Numbered from the stretch's first letter, positions 1-10,188 are shown. The stretch is DNA of 64,000 nucleotides from Tardibacter sp963781025 (GCA_963781025.1 CAWADU010000003.1:1674001-1738000); one strand, 5' to 3'. Made by a program: numbers and translations. Notes: a model not told the origin generated them from the letters alone.

Positions 1-1
1 C

Positions 2-1816
2 TGGCCGGAGATCGAGGACAACGCGCCCATTCCAGGAGCGGCGCCGTCCGTCCAGAACGGCGGCGACGAGGTGGAACGCCGCTATTCCGTGCACATCGAC
101 GGGCTGGACGCGCTGCCAAAGAACGACGTCCAACAAGAGTTCGACAAGCTGTCCTCGCTCAGGCGCGAGGCCGAAAAGGATGCCGAGGCCAATGCGGCGC
201 AAATCGACCGGCGCGCGCGCGAGGACGCCCAGCTTCTCGATGACCTGCTGCGGGCGCGCGGCTATTATGAAGCGCGCGTCGACCGGCTGATCACCGCCGC
301 GCCAGACGACAAGAACCGCCTGCTCGTGACCCTGACGGCCGATCCGGGAAAGGTATTCACCTATTCCACGGTCGAGATCACCGGCGTCGATCCGGCCCGA
401 TATGACGAGGTCCGGTCCCAGCTCAAGCTACAGTCCGGGGATGCCGTCGACGCGTTAAAGACGCAAGGCGCCGAACTGGGGCTCAAGGCCGCGCTTCCCG
501 CCCGGGGCTATGTGTTTTCGTCGGTCGGAAAGCAGGACATCGTCGTCAACTATGACAGCGAAACGGCGAGCTACGCCATACCGGTCGATACCGGGCCGCT
601 GGCGCGTTTCGGCGAAATCCGCGTCAAAGGCGACCATATCTTCGGCCCAAAACACGTCGCGCGCATCGCCCGGTTCAAACAGGGCCAGGTTTATGATGCG
701 ACGGAAGTGGACGATCTGCGACGCGCCATCATCGCTACCGGCTTGATATCGGAAGTCGACATAAAGCCCGTGCGGGGGGCGACGCTTGCCGATCAATCGG
801 TGTTGGCGGACCTCGACGTCAGCATGAAGGCGGCGCCGATGCGGACGATCGCCGGATCGGTAGGCTATGACACCGGCCAGGGCGCCCGCGCCGAAATAAG
901 CTGGCAGCACCGCAACCTTATCCGGCCCGAAGGCGCGGTGACCTTTCGTGGCGTGGTCGGCACCAAGGAACAACTGGTCGCGGCCGAGCTTCGCCGTTCG
1001 AACTTCCGGCTGCGCGATCAGGTGCTGACGGGCCGGGTCGCCGTCCAGCGCCAGCGGCTCGCCGCCTATGACGCCGAAACGGTATCGCTCGCAGCGGGGA
1101 TCGAGCGCCAGACGAACATCATCTGGCAAAAAAAATGGACATGGTCCCTGGGCGGCGAAATTTTGGCCTCGCGGGAAAGCGACAATTTCTCCCGCTTCGG
1201 GCTGCCCGATACGCGCACCTATTTTATCGCCGCGGCCCCTGCCCGGCTCGCCTATGACGGGTCGGACGACCTGCTCGATCCGCATCGCGGCTTTCGGCTT
1301 TCGGCGCGCGTATCGCCGGAGCTTTCGCTGCAATCCGGCCAATCGGGCTATATCCGCGCACAGATCGACGGTTCGGCCTATCTTCCCCTGGGTTCGGATA
1401 ATTATGTCCTTGCCGGTCGGGTCCGGTTCGGCCAGATCACGGGCGCATCCATCTTCAGCATTGCCCCTTCACGGCGGTTTTACGCGGGTGGCGGCGGCTC
1501 GGTCCGCGGCTATGGCTATCAAGCGATCGGTCCGAAGGATTTGAACAACGATCCGATCGGCGGGCGCAGCCTGACAGAGGCGGCGATCGAGGCGCGCATC
1601 CGCATCGGCAATATCGGCGTCGTGCCCTTCCTCGATGCAGGGCAGCTCTACACATCCTCAGTGCCCAGATTTTCGAACCTCCATTACGGCGCGGGCATTG
1701 GCCTGCGCTATTATTCCAGCTTCGGACCGATCCGCGTCGATATCGGCAGCCCGATCAATCCGGCTCGCGGCGACGGCCCGATCGCGATCTACGTATCGCT
1801 TGGGCAGGCCTTCTGA
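2..1816 (+). CDS. tamA: TamA, outer-membrane Omp85-family assembly protein (5' truncated)
   Basis: Outer-membrane partner of the translocation and assembly module; with TamB it helps place beta-barrel proteins and bridges the envelope. The frame is open to the window edge, so the signal peptide and true start lie outside; 604 codons are visible. The N-terminal third reads as POTRA-type repeats (the phrase RARGYYEARV is typical of TamA POTRA1), and the C-terminal half is a surface-antigen barrel. GGGGSVRGYGYQ near visible residue 500 holds the VRGY motif of the Omp85 loop L6, and the protein ends in Phe, as expected for a BAM beta-signal. The stop overlaps the tamB start in TGATG, so the two are translationally coupled. 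The motif and the tamB neighbour favour TamA over BamA. Confidence 0.93.
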   Translation, partial: WPEIEDNAPIPGAAPSVQNGGDEVERRYSVHIDGLDALPKNDVQQEFDKLSSLRREAEKDAEANAAQIDRRAREDAQLLDDLLRARGYYEARVDRLITAAPDDKNRLLVTLTADPGKVFTYSTVEITGVDPARYDEVRSQLKLQSGDAVDALKTQGAELGLKAALPARGYVFSSVGKQDIVVNYDSETASYAIPVDTGPLARFGEIRVKGDHIFGPKHVARIARFKQGQVYDATEVDDLRRAIIATGLISEVDIKPVRGATLADQSVLADLDVSMKAAPMRTIAGSVGYDTGQGARAEISWQHRNLIRPEGAVTFRGVVGTKEQLVAAELRRSNFRLRDQVLTGRVAVQRQRLAAYDAETVSLAAGIERQTNIIWQKKWTWSLGGEILASRESDNFSRFGLPDTRTYFIAAAPARLAYDGSDDLLDPHRGFRLSARVSPELSLQSGQSGYIRAQIDGSAYLPLGSDNYVLAGRVRFGQITGASIFSIAPSRRFYAGGGGSVRGYGYQAIGPKDLNNDPIGGRSLTEAAIEARIRIGNIGVVPFLDAGQLYTSSVPRFSNLHYGAGIGLRYYSSFGPIRVDIGSPINPARGDGPIAIYVSLGQAF

Positions 1817-4800
1817 TGGACGATACAGCCCTACCGCCGCTCAATCCTCCTGGGGACGGGGAAATCGAAGCCCGGTCCCTGCTCGCCCGGTTGTTATTAT
1901 GGTTCGGCTTCGGGCTTGCATCGCTTGCGCTGTTCGCCGCGGCTCTTGTTGTCGTCCTCGACACCGGACCGGGGAGGCGTTTCATTTCCGACCAGGTCCA
2001 GCGCGTCGCGCTCGGCTCGGGACTCGGGATTTCGATCGGCCGGATCGAGGGTTCGATCTACGGTCGCATGACCTTGCGCGACGTGCGGCTTTCCGACCCG
2101 CAGGGCGTTTTCGCCGAAAGTCCCAGCCTCACGATCGACTGGCGTCCCGCAGCGTGGCTGGCCAATCGATTGCAGATCAACGACTTTTCATCACCGCTCA
2201 TTCGCCTGCACCGGTTCCCGAAGCTGAGGCCGACCGGCCGCAAAGGCCCCATTCTGCCCAGCTTCGATATCCGCGTCGGCAAGCTGCGCATCGACCGGCT
2301 GTGGCTCGGCCCGAAAATAGCGGGCCGTCCCCACACGGCAATCGTGATCGGCGAGGCGGATGTCCGGTCCGGCAGGGCACTCGTCAAACTGGCCACACGC
2401 TTGCGCGGCGGGGGCGATCGGGCCGCGTTCATCCTCGATGCGGAACCCGATCGCGACCGTTTCGATCTGGAAGCCGCGCTGTTCGCGCCGGGAAATGGCG
2501 TCATCGGCCGCATCTTCGGCCTGAAGCAACCCCTTGACGTCCGCATCGCGGGCGATGGCAGTTGGCGAAACTGGAACGGAAGGGCGACCGCCCGGTCGGG
2601 TGCGCTAAACCTGCTCAATCTGACGCTCGCCATGTCCAATGGGCAGTTCGAACTGTCGGGCAATGCTGCCCCCTCCCCCCTTCTGTCCGGCAAACTCCAG
2701 CGGCTGACGTCTCCCCGCGTGCTCATCACCGCGACGGCGAAGCTCGAAGACCGCCATCTGGACCTGACTGCGGGCCTGCGCTCGGCGGCGCTGCGGATCG
2801 ACGCTGGAGGCATGCTGGACCTCGCGAAGGCCAGTTTCCGGGGCGTCAGCGTCAACGCATTGCTGCTCAAGCCCGAAGCGCTGTTCACCAACATGCGGGG
2901 ACGCGATGTCCGTCTGCGGGCGACCATCGCCGGGCCTTTTTCCGCGCCGACGGTCGATTATGCGGCGACCAGTCCTTTCATCGCCTTCGACAACACCGGA
3001 TTTGAACAGGCAAGGGCAAGCGGACGGGCCACTTTGGCGGGCGAGCGCAAGACCATTCCCATATCGTTCACGGCGCGGCGCGTGACCGGGATCGGCCCGG
3101 AAGGCGAGCAGATCCTGGCCAATCTGAAGGTCGCCGGCCCGCTGTTTCTGACCGACCGCCAACTATCCAGTGATGAATTGCGGATCGTCTCGGACAAGCT
3201 GGGCGGTCGCCTGATCCTGGCGATGAACATGAAAACCGGCGCCTATGTGATCTCGATCGACGGAAAGATGAACCGCTATCTGATCCCTGGCATCGGGATC
3301 GTCGACGTCCAGGCACGGCTCCGGGTCGTACCCGCCAAACCGCGCGGCACGGTTCTGACGGGGACGGCAAAAGGCTGGGTCAGGCGGCTCGACAACGGCT
3401 TTTTCCGCAGCATTGCCGGCGGCCTGCCAAGCATCGACACCAGGCTGACGCGCGGGCCCGATCGCGTCATCCATTTCAGCAATCTCAAACTTGACGCGCC
3501 GGATCTCCATCTCGCCGGCCGGGGGATGCGACGGGTGGACGGCACCTTTGCGTTCGACGCGTCGGGGCGGCAGAGCAGTTATGGCGCGCTTCAGCTAAAT
3601 CTGGATGGCAGCATTTCGCGGCCAAAGGTGGATGTGCTGCTGGCGCGCCCACATCTCGGCGCGTATCTGGCCAATGTCGCGATCCACCTCGATCCCGAAG
3701 GAGAAGGGTGGCGCTATACCGCCAACGGTCATTCCATTCTGGGTCCGTTCGCCAGCCAGGGGCGGCTGCTGTCCCCTCGTGGCCAACCCTTTGTCATCGG
3801 TGTCGCCGGCTTGACGACGGGCGGATCAAGCGCGCGCGGCATGTTCCGCTCGCAGCCCGGCGGCTTTTCCGGTTCGCTGGCGATTTCCGGAGGAGGTGTC
3901 AGTGGACAGGTGCTGCTGCGTCCCCAGGACGGCGTGCAGCGGATCGAAGCGCAGCTCACCATGCGGCGCGCGCGATTCCCCGGCCCGCCGTCGGTTTTCC
4001 TGGGACGGGGATCGATCGACGCGGTAGCCATGCTCTATCCGGCCGGGCCATCCATCCAGGCGACAATCACCGGCCGCAGGCTGCGCTACGGCAAGATGCT
4101 GTTGAGCGAACTGAGCGCCAAGGCAACGCTGGCCAACCGCTCCGGGACAATCGACGCGAAGCTGGCGGGAACTGCAAACATTCCCTTTGCGTTCAATGCG
4201 CAGGCGCGATTCAGCCCCGACAACATCACGTTGAACGGCAGCGGGTCACTTGAAAACGAGCCGATCCGCTTGACGAATCCCGCGGTCATCGCCCGCGACG
4301 GGGATGATTGGGTGTTGCGGCAGGCCAGGGTGGAATTCGCCGGCGGCAGCGCGGATCTGTCCGGGCGCTGGGGCGCAAGCCGCGCGCTGGACGCCCGCCT
4401 GAACGACCTCAGCCTGTCCATCCTCAATCTCCTGAATCCCGAACTGGGCCTGTCCGGGCGCGCGTCGGGGACGATTTCGTACACCCAGGCGGCGAAGGGC
4501 CAATTGCCCAAGGGACGTGTCGCGTTGACCGTGCGCAACCTCAGCCGTGCCGGTCTCGCGTTTACCTCGACCCCGTTCGACATCGGCGTCGCAGCGCTGC
4601 TTGACGGGCGGGCGGGCGCGCTTCGCGGCATCGTCCGTTCCAAGGGGAAAATCGTCGGCCGGGCGCAGGCGCGCATTGCGCCTATCCCTGGCGAAGCCAG
4701 CGATCCGCTCGTCGAGCGGCTCTATGCCGCGCCGCTTTTCGCACAACTCCGGTACAATGGCCCCAGCGAAGCACTTTGGCGGTTGACCGGCATCGAAACG

Positions 4801-6012
4801 CTCGACATCTCGGGCCCTGCCGCCATCGCCGCCGACATCGGCGGCAGACTTGGCGAACCGGCAATTCGTGGCGTATTCCGCACATCGGCGGCGCGTATCG
4901 AAAGCCCGGTCATCGGCGCGGTCATCAACCAGATATCCGCCTCGGGCAGATTCGACGGTTCGCGGCTGATCATTCCGCAATTCACCGGGGCGACACCCAA
5001 GGCCGGGACATTAAGCGGCAATGCAATGATCGATTTGTCCGCCGCCAATGGTTTTGGAATGGATGTTTCGATCGAGGCAAACAATGCGCGCCTCATCAAC
5101 CGCGACGATCTGCGGGCCGACGTTACCGGGCCGCTCAGGCTTCATTCGGACGGCAGCGGCGGGATGATCAGCGGCAAGGTGAAGGTAGAACGGGGGCGTT
5201 TCCGCCTCGGCCGGGCAGCAGCCGCGGCCGTTCCCCGGCTTGACGTGCGCGAAGTCAACCGGATCGGCAGCGACAATGAAGAAGCCGTTCCGGCCAGACC
5301 GTGGAAACTCGACATCGAGGCGAACGGCCGCAACCAGTTGATGGTTACCGGCCTGGGCCTTGACTCCGAATGGCGGGCGGACCTGAAGATCACAGGCGAC
5401 ACCAGCCAGATGAGCATCGCGGGCGTGGCCAATCTCGTGCGCGGCGCCTACGAGTTCTCCGGCAAGCGCTTCGAACTGACCCGGGGGCAAATTCGCTTCA
5501 CCGGCGGCTATCCGCCCGATCCCAACCTCGACATCGCTGCCGAGGCCGATGTGCAGGGCCTGTCGGCGACCATCCGGGTGGGCGGAACAGGGCTGAGGCC
5601 CGAAATCACCTTTGCGAGCATCCCGGCAATGCCCGAGGACGAGGTGTTGTCGCGCTTGCTCTTCGGCACAGCCGTGGCGAATTTGTCCGCACCGGAGGCG
5701 CTCCAGCTCGCGGCCGCGGCGGCTTCGCTGCGGAGCGGCGGATCGGGAGGAAACCCGCTCAACAAGCTTGGGCGCGCGATCGGGGTCGACCGCATCCGCG
5801 TGGTCCCCGCCGATCAGTCGAAAGGCCAGGGCACAGCCGTGGCGGCGGGCAAATATATCGGCAAGCGCGTCTATGTTGAGGTCGCCTCCGACGCGCAGGG
5901 CTATTCCGCCACCCAGGTCGAGGTCGAATTGACCCGCTGGCTGTCGGTATTGTCCAAGGTGTCGACACTGGGCGAAACCAGCGCCAACGTGAAGGTGTCG
6001 AAAGACTATTGA
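1816..6012 (+). CDS. tamB: TamB, inner-membrane translocation and assembly module subunit
   Basis: A very large AsmA-like protein of 1398 residues, anchored in the inner membrane and spanning the periplasm to TamA. One N-terminal membrane segment is visible at about residues 22-50, followed by a long stretch of beta-rich repeats with GxLxGxG-type patterns. The last 350 residues match the TamB C-terminal domain (former DUF490), including FELTRGQIRFTG and EDEVLSRLLFG. Length is normal for the alphaproteobacterial form. The start at ATG overlaps the tamA stop by one base. The 3' end overlaps the convergent cytochrome gene by 7 bp, leaving no room for a separate terminator between them. Confidence 0.95.
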   Translation: MDDTALPPLNPPGDGEIEARSLLARLLLWFGFGLASLALFAAALVVVLDTGPGRRFISDQVQRVALGSGLGISIGRIEGSIYGRMTLRDVRLSDPQGVFAESPSLTIDWRPAAWLANRLQINDFSSPLIRLHRFPKLRPTGRKGPILPSFDIRVGKLRIDRLWLGPKIAGRPHTAIVIGEADVRSGRALVKLATRLRGGGDRAAFILDAEPDRDRFDLEAALFAPGNGVIGRIFGLKQPLDVRIAGDGSWRNWNGRATARSGALNLLNLTLAMSNGQFELSGNAAPSPLLSGKLQRLTSPRVLITATAKLEDRHLDLTAGLRSAALRIDAGGMLDLAKASFRGVSVNALLLKPEALFTNMRGRDVRLRATIAGPFSAPTVDYAATSPFIAFDNTGFEQARASGRATLAGERKTIPISFTARRVTGIGPEGEQILANLKVAGPLFLTDRQLSSDELRIVSDKLGGRLILAMNMKTGAYVISIDGKMNRYLIPGIGIVDVQARLRVVPAKPRGTVLTGTAKGWVRRLDNGFFRSIAGGLPSIDTRLTRGPDRVIHFSNLKLDAPDLHLAGRGMRRVDGTFAFDASGRQSSYGALQLNLDGSISRPKVDVLLARPHLGAYLANVAIHLDPEGEGWRYTANGHSILGPFASQGRLLSPRGQPFVIGVAGLTTGGSSARGMFRSQPGGFSGSLAISGGGVSGQVLLRPQDGVQRIEAQLTMRRARFPGPPSVFLGRGSIDAVAMLYPAGPSIQATITGRRLRYGKMLLSELSAKATLANRSGTIDAKLAGTANIPFAFNAQARFSPDNITLNGSGSLENEPIRLTNPAVIARDGDDWVLRQARVEFAGGSADLSGRWGASRALDARLNDLSLSILNLLNPELGLSGRASGTISYTQAAKGQLPKGRVALTVRNLSRAGLAFTSTPFDIGVAALLDGRAGALRGIVRSKGKIVGRAQARIAPIPGEASDPLVERLYAAPLFAQLRYNGPSEALWRLTGIETLDISGPAAIAADIGGRLGEPAIRGVFRTSAARIESPVIGAVINQISASGRFDGSRLIIPQFTGATPKAGTLSGNAMIDLSAANGFGMDVSIEANNARLINRDDLRADVTGPLRLHSDGSGGMISGKVKVERGRFRLGRAAAAAVPRLDVREVNRIGSDNEEAVPARPWKLDIEANGRNQLMVTGLGLDSEWRADLKITGDTSQMSIAGVANLVRGAYEFSGKRFELTRGQIRFTGGYPPDPNLDIAAEADVQGLSATIRVGGTGLRPEITFASIPAMPEDEVLSRLLFGTAVANLSAPEALQLAAAAASLRSGGSGGNPLNKLGRAIGVDRIRVVPADQSKGQGTAVAAGKYIGKRVYVEVASDAQGYSATQVEVELTRWLSVLSKVSTLGETSANVKVSKDY

Positions 6013-6680
6013 GGCTGGGGTTTGGGAAAAGGCGCGGGGCTGGCGTTCAAACTGCCAAGGAAGGCCAGCACATTGGCTCGGTCGGCGGGGTTCCTGATTC
6101 CGGCGAAAGCCATCTTGTTGCCAGGCACTACCCGCGCCGGGCTAGTGAGATATTTGTCGAGCTGCTCATAGGTCCATGTGCCGCCATGGCTCGCCATTGC
6201 ACTTGAATAGGCAAAACCCGAATGGGAGCCGGTGGGGCGCCCCACGACGCCCCACAGGCCCGGCCCGACACGATTGGGGCCGCCCGAATCGAAGCTGTGG
6301 CATGTGGTGCAGACCTGCGCGGTTTTCTGTCCCTTCGCCTTGTCGGATTGCGCGAGCCGCGTGCCGAGATCGGCCACCGGCTGAGGGGTAGCCGCGACCG
6401 CCGCGCCGCCCGACAGCGAGGCGGGAATGACAGCGTTGCGGATGTTGCCCATATAGGCGCGCAGCCGGACGAAACTGTCCGGATCGGCCGCTCCTTCCGG
6501 CCAGCTTCGCTGAAGCGCCGCGAGATCGACCGCCGGCTGGTCATAGTCGGGAATCTTGTACGCGGGCCTGGTGGGATAGTGAACCGGATAGATCATTCCG
6601 GCGAACCACCCGGTGACGGCAACCGTTCCCACCGCGCCGATGATTGCAAGCCCGGTCCTGATCCTGTCCCGTCTGTCCAT
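6006..6680 (-). CDS. Membrane-anchored c-type cytochrome, last gene of the oxidase operon
   Basis: Class I cytochrome c of 224 residues, likely an electron donor to, or part of, the oxidase encoded upstream. An uncleaved-looking membrane helix lies at about residues 9-30. The heme motif CTTCH is at residues 124-128, and M190 in VPGNKMAF is the probable sixth ligand. The C-terminal 100 residues resemble CycM/cytochrome c552-type domains (GPGLWGVVGR, then GTWTYEQLDKYL). About 80 residues of linker between anchor and heme domain have no motif I recognise. It starts 13 bp after the subunit IV stop, in the same direction. Its role as donor is inferred from position. Confidence 0.85.
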   Translation of the reverse strand: MDRRDRIRTGLAIIGAVGTVAVTGWFAGMIYPVHYPTRPAYKIPDYDQPAVDLAALQRSWPEGAADPDSFVRLRAYMGNIRNAVIPASLSGGAAVAATPQPVADLGTRLAQSDKAKGQKTAQVCTTCHSFDSGGPNRVGPGLWGVVGRPTGSHSGFAYSSAMASHGGTWTYEQLDKYLTSPARVVPGNKMAFAGIRNPADRANVLAFLGSLNASPAPFPKPQPQ

Positions 6681-6693
6681 TGGCCCGCCCCAA

Positions 6694-7059
6694 TCAGTTG
6701 AAGAACAGAATTCGCGTCCAGAAGGTATAGTTCGATTCCACCAGCATGATCGCGACCAGCGTCAATAGACAAAGCGGCGGCACGAGGATGGCGTAGATCA
6801 GCGCCAGGCGTTCCCAAACCATGTGCATGAAGATGGCAACGATCAGCCCCGCCTTCATCAGCATGAAGGTGATGATAAGCGACCAGCGCAGCATGCCGTG
6901 GAGGTGAAAATAATCCACCAGATAGGACATGGTGCTCAGCACGAACAAATAGCCCCAAACCTTCAGATAGAGGCCGATTGGATGCTGCTGGCCACCCCCG
7001 TGGCCGGCAGTGGAATCCGGTGTCAGTTTCGGTGCGTGCTGCGCGGGATGCTCCATCAT
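6694..7059 (-). CDS. Cytochrome c oxidase subunit IV family protein
   Basis: Small membrane subunit of a heme-copper oxidase, about 121 residues, with three predicted membrane helices in the last 90 residues (GYLFVLSTMSYLVDYF, then SLIITFMLMKAGLIVAIFMH, then LALIYAILVPPLCLLTLVAI). The FMLMKAGLIVAIFMHM stretch is characteristic of the CyoD/COX4-type prokaryotic subunit IV. Two adjacent ATG codons occur at the start (7059 and 7056); an AAGGA ribosome site lies 4 or 7 bases upstream, so the second may be preferred. It sits 8 bp after the larger subunit III gene. Confidence 0.85.
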   Translation of the reverse strand: MMEHPAQHAPKLTPDSTAGHGGGQQHPIGLYLKVWGYLFVLSTMSYLVDYFHLHGMLRWSLIITFMLMKAGLIVAIFMHMVWERLALIYAILVPPLCLLTLVAIMLVESNYTFWTRILFFN

Positions 7060-7067
7060 CCAGTCCT

Positions 7068-7763
7068 TCACCACAAATAGAAAAATGCGAAGATGAACAC
7101 CCAGACGAGATCGACGAAATGCCAATAAAGGCCCGCGATCTCGACCACTTCGTAGTTGCCGCGCGCCTCGAACCGCCCGCGCGCGACCTTCACCGCCATC
7201 GTCGTCAGATAGATCACGCCCGCCGACACGTGCAGGCCGTGAAAGCCGGTGATCATGAAGAAGCACGCGCCAAATTGCGGCGCGCCCCAGGGATTGCCCC
7301 AGGGCCTGACGCCTTCCATGATCAGCTTCGTCCATTCGAACGCCTGCATAGAAACGAAGGTGACGCCAAACAGCGCGGTCGCGAACATCAGCGCGGCGGT
7401 TTTCTTGCGGTCGCGCCGGTAGCCGAAATTGACGGCCATCGCCATGGTGCCGCTGCTGCTGATCAGCACGAACGTCATGATCGCGATGAGGATGAGCGGG
7501 ATGGATTGGCCGCCTATCGTCAGCGCGAACACCTTGCTTGCATTCGGCCAGGGCAGTGTCGCCGATGACCGCATCGTCATGTAGGAGGTGAGGAAGCAGG
7601 AAAATATGAATGTGTCGCTCAACAGGAATATCCACATCATGGCCTTGCCCCAAGGCACATGGCGGAACGCTTCCTGATCAGCCGCCCAGTCGGCAGCAAA
7701 GCCCTCCGCGCTATGCGGGGCCGGGATTTCAGTCTTTTCCGTCACAATTTGCGACATATCCAT
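7068..7763 (-). CDS. Heme-copper oxidase subunit III (larger of two)
   Basis: Integral membrane subunit III of the oxidase, about 231 residues. The signature is clear: HVPWGKAMMWIFLLSDTFIF near residue 40, the QAFEWTKLI stretch in the middle, GFHGLHVSAGVIYL, and the C-terminal ending LYWHFVDLVWVFIFAFFYLW. Five or more helices are visible. A longer frame extends upstream, but MDMSQIV at 7763 (or MSQIV at 7757) has a purine-rich GGATGGA just before it and fits the family start. It lies 38 bp after a second, divergent subunit III gene, so the operon carries two. Confidence 0.9.
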   Translation of the reverse strand: MDMSQIVTEKTEIPAPHSAEGFAADWAADQEAFRHVPWGKAMMWIFLLSDTFIFSCFLTSYMTMRSSATLPWPNASKVFALTIGGQSIPLILIAIMTFVLISSSGTMAMAVNFGYRRDRKKTAALMFATALFGVTFVSMQAFEWTKLIMEGVRPWGNPWGAPQFGACFFMITGFHGLHVSAGVIYLTTMAVKVARGRFEARGNYEVVEIAGLYWHFVDLVWVFIFAFFYLW

Positions 7764-7801
7764 TCCATCCGTTGGGATGACGGACCACAACGCAACACAG
7801 G

Positions 7802-8446
7802 TCAGCCCATCAGCAGCAAGGCGAACATCACCAGCCACACGATCAGCAGGAAGTGCCAGTAGAGCGTGCACAGATCGACGCTGAGGATAAGATCCGATGG
7901 CTCGACCCGTTCCCAGACCCTCGACATCGTCCTTACCCAGACAGCCAGCCCGCCCAGCAGATGGAGGCCGTGCAGCACGACCACCACATAAAAGAAAGCG
8001 ACGGCAGGATTGGTGGTCATAAAATAGCCGCCGGCATCAAGCTGCAGCCATACGGCCAGTTGCCCCATCAGAAAAACAAAGGCGAATGCACCGCCCAGCA
8101 ACAGCGCCATCTGAAGCTTTACCATATCGCCCCGGTGCGCGGCTCCGCGCGCCCATTGCCACGCAATGCTGCTCAGGATCAAAACGCCGCTGTTGTACCA
8201 GAGCAGCCAGGTAGCGGGCAGCGGCCGCCAGTCCCTGGGCATTTCGTGCTCCAGGCCCGGATGGTTTCCGCGCATCAGATACCCTATGAAAACAAGCGCG
8301 AACATCACCGTCGCGACGCCGAAATAAAGCTTCAGGGCAACCGTGGCGGTCGCGTTCAGATCGTCGCCCCGGCCGTCGGCGGCGGCCCATGGATGGGGAC
8401 CCGGCGTCAGCCAGGGCTTTTCCGTCAGCTTATCGAACAGGCTCAT
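7802..8446 (-). CDS. Heme-copper oxidase subunit III-like protein (smaller, second copy)
   Basis: A second member of the oxidase subunit III family, 214 residues, with five hydrophobic helices. Diagnostic pieces are WLLWYNSGVLILSS, VVVLHGLHLLGGLAVW and the C-terminal LYWHFLLIVWLVMFALLLMG. It is poorly similar to the other subunit III, so it is not a recent duplicate. The start ATG overlaps the ctaD stop (ATGA), which suggests coupled translation with subunit I. A II-I-III-III order resembles the coxMNOP oxidase described in Bradyrhizobium; that link is from memory of the family and needs a tree. Confidence 0.87.
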   Translation of the reverse strand: MSLFDKLTEKPWLTPGPHPWAAADGRGDDLNATATVALKLYFGVATVMFALVFIGYLMRGNHPGLEHEMPRDWRPLPATWLLWYNSGVLILSSIAWQWARGAAHRGDMVKLQMALLLGGAFAFVFLMGQLAVWLQLDAGGYFMTTNPAVAFFYVVVVLHGLHLLGGLAVWVRTMSRVWERVEPSDLILSVDLCTLYWHFLLIVWLVMFALLLMG

Positions 8447-10188
8447 GTCGGATGGTGCCGGACGGCGCTGTCCGACGGCTCGTTCTGCGGGATGAAATCG
8501 CGCGCCGCGCCCGGCACGCTGTAATCATAGGCCCAGCGGTAGACGACCGGCAGGCGCGGTCCCCAATTGCCGTGCGCGGGCGGCGTGTCTGGCGTCTGCC
8601 ACTCAAGCGAGGCCGCGCCCCAGGGGTTTGGATCGGCCTTGGGGCCTTTGAACAGGCTCCAGATCATATTAAAGAAGAAGAGGAACTGGGCGGCGAAGAC
8701 GATCAGCGCGGCGATGGTGATCACCTCGTTCGCGGTGTGTGCCGATTGCGGGATGAAGGCGGTTTCTCCCAGCGCATAATAGCGGCGCGGCACGCCCAGA
8801 AACCCGAGATAATGCATCGGCAGATAGATGGCGTAAACGCCGAGGAAGGTGATCCAGAAATGGACCTTGCCCAGCAGCTCGTTCCACATCCGCCCCGTGA
8901 TCTTCGGATACCAGTGATAGATCGCCCCGAAGATGACGAGGATCGGCGACACCCCCATCACCATGTGGAAGTGCCCGACCACGAACATCGTGTCCGACAG
9001 CGGCACGTCGACGCTGACATTGCCGAGGAACAGTCCCGTCAGCCCGCCATGGATGAAGGTGAACAGAAAGCCGATGGCGAACAGCATCGGCACCCGAAGG
9101 TGGATGTCGCCCCGCCACAGCGTCAGCACCCAGTTATAGACCTTTATCGCCGTCGGAATGGCGATGATCAGCGTCGAGGTCGCGAAGAAGAACCCAAAAT
9201 AGGGGTTCATGCCCGAAACATACATGTGGTGCGCCCAGACGAAGAAGCTGAGCGCGCCGATGATGATGATCGCCCAGACCATCATCCGGTAGCCGAAGAT
9301 GTTCTTGCGCGCATGGACGCTGATCAGGTCCGACACGATGCCGAACGCCGGCAACGCTACGATATAAACCTCGGGATGCCCGAAGAACCAGAAAAGGTGC
9401 TGGAACAGGAGCGGGCTGCCGCCGCTATGCTGAAGCTGCTGTCCCATGGACACGACCGAGGGCACGAAAAAGCTGGTGCCGAGGATCCGGTCGAGCAGCA
9501 TCATGATCGCGGCGACGAACAGCGCCGGGAAGGCGAGCAGGCCCATGATCGACGCGACGAAAATGCCCCATACCGAACAGGGCATGCGCATCAGCGTCAT
9601 CCCCTTGGTGCGCGCCTGAAGCACCGTGGTGACATAGTTGAGGCCGCCCATGGTGAAGGCGATGATGAACACCGCCAGCGAGACGAGCATCAGGATGATG
9701 CCGTAATGATAACCCGGCGTTCCCTCCAGGATCGCCTGTGGCGGATAAAGCGTCCAGCCCGCCCCCGTCGGCCCGCCGGGCACGAAGAAGCTGCTTACCA
9801 GAATGAGGACCGACAGCAGGTAGAACCAATAGCTCAACATGTTGACGAAGGGGAACACCATGTCCCTGGCGCCCACCATCAGCGGGATCAGGTAATTGCC
9901 GAACCCGCCCAGCAGCAGCGCGGTCAGCAGATAGACCACCATGATCATGCCGTGCATGCTGACGGATTGGAGATAGTTTTCCGGCGTGATGAAATGGAAG
10001 GTATCGGGAAAGCCAAGCTGCAGGCGCATCACAATCGACAAGACCAGCGCGACGAAGCCGATCGCGATTGCCGTCAGCCCATATTGGATGGCGATGACCT
10101 TGTGGTCCTGCGACCAGATATACTTGCCCAGGAAGGTTTTGGGGTGATGCAGTTCGCGCGTGTCGTCGGCTATGGTGACGGTCGCCAT
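8443..10188 (-). CDS. ctaD: Cytochrome c oxidase subunit I
   Basis: Catalytic subunit of an aa3-type oxidase, 581 residues with about 12 membrane helices. Metal ligands are all visible: H79 and H408 for low-spin heme a, H406 for heme a3, and H271, H320 and H321 for CuB. The crosslinked Tyr (Y275) and Glu (E273) of GHPEVY mark the A1-type D-pathway; D109 and N116 form its entrance. T346 and K349 match the K-pathway. It is preceded by ctaC in a TAATG overlap. I see no heme a synthesis or CuB assembly gene (ctaB, ctaG, surf1) here, so this may be an accessory oxidase operon rather than the main one. Confidence 0.96.
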   Translation of the reverse strand: MATVTIADDTRELHHPKTFLGKYIWSQDHKVIAIQYGLTAIAIGFVALVLSIVMRLQLGFPDTFHFITPENYLQSVSMHGMIMVVYLLTALLLGGFGNYLIPLMVGARDMVFPFVNMLSYWFYLLSVLILVSSFFVPGGPTGAGWTLYPPQAILEGTPGYHYGIILMLVSLAVFIIAFTMGGLNYVTTVLQARTKGMTLMRMPCSVWGIFVASIMGLLAFPALFVAAIMMLLDRILGTSFFVPSVVSMGQQLQHSGGSPLLFQHLFWFFGHPEVYIVALPAFGIVSDLISVHARKNIFGYRMMVWAIIIIGALSFFVWAHHMYVSGMNPYFGFFFATSTLIIAIPTAIKVYNWVLTLWRGDIHLRVPMLFAIGFLFTFIHGGLTGLFLGNVSVDVPLSDTMFVVGHFHMVMGVSPILVIFGAIYHWYPKITGRMWNELLGKVHFWITFLGVYAIYLPMHYLGFLGVPRRYYALGETAFIPQSAHTANEVITIAALIVFAAQFLFFFNMIWSLFKGPKADPNPWGAASLEWQTPDTPPAHGNWGPRLPVVYRWAYDYSVPGAARDFIPQNEPSDSAVRHHPT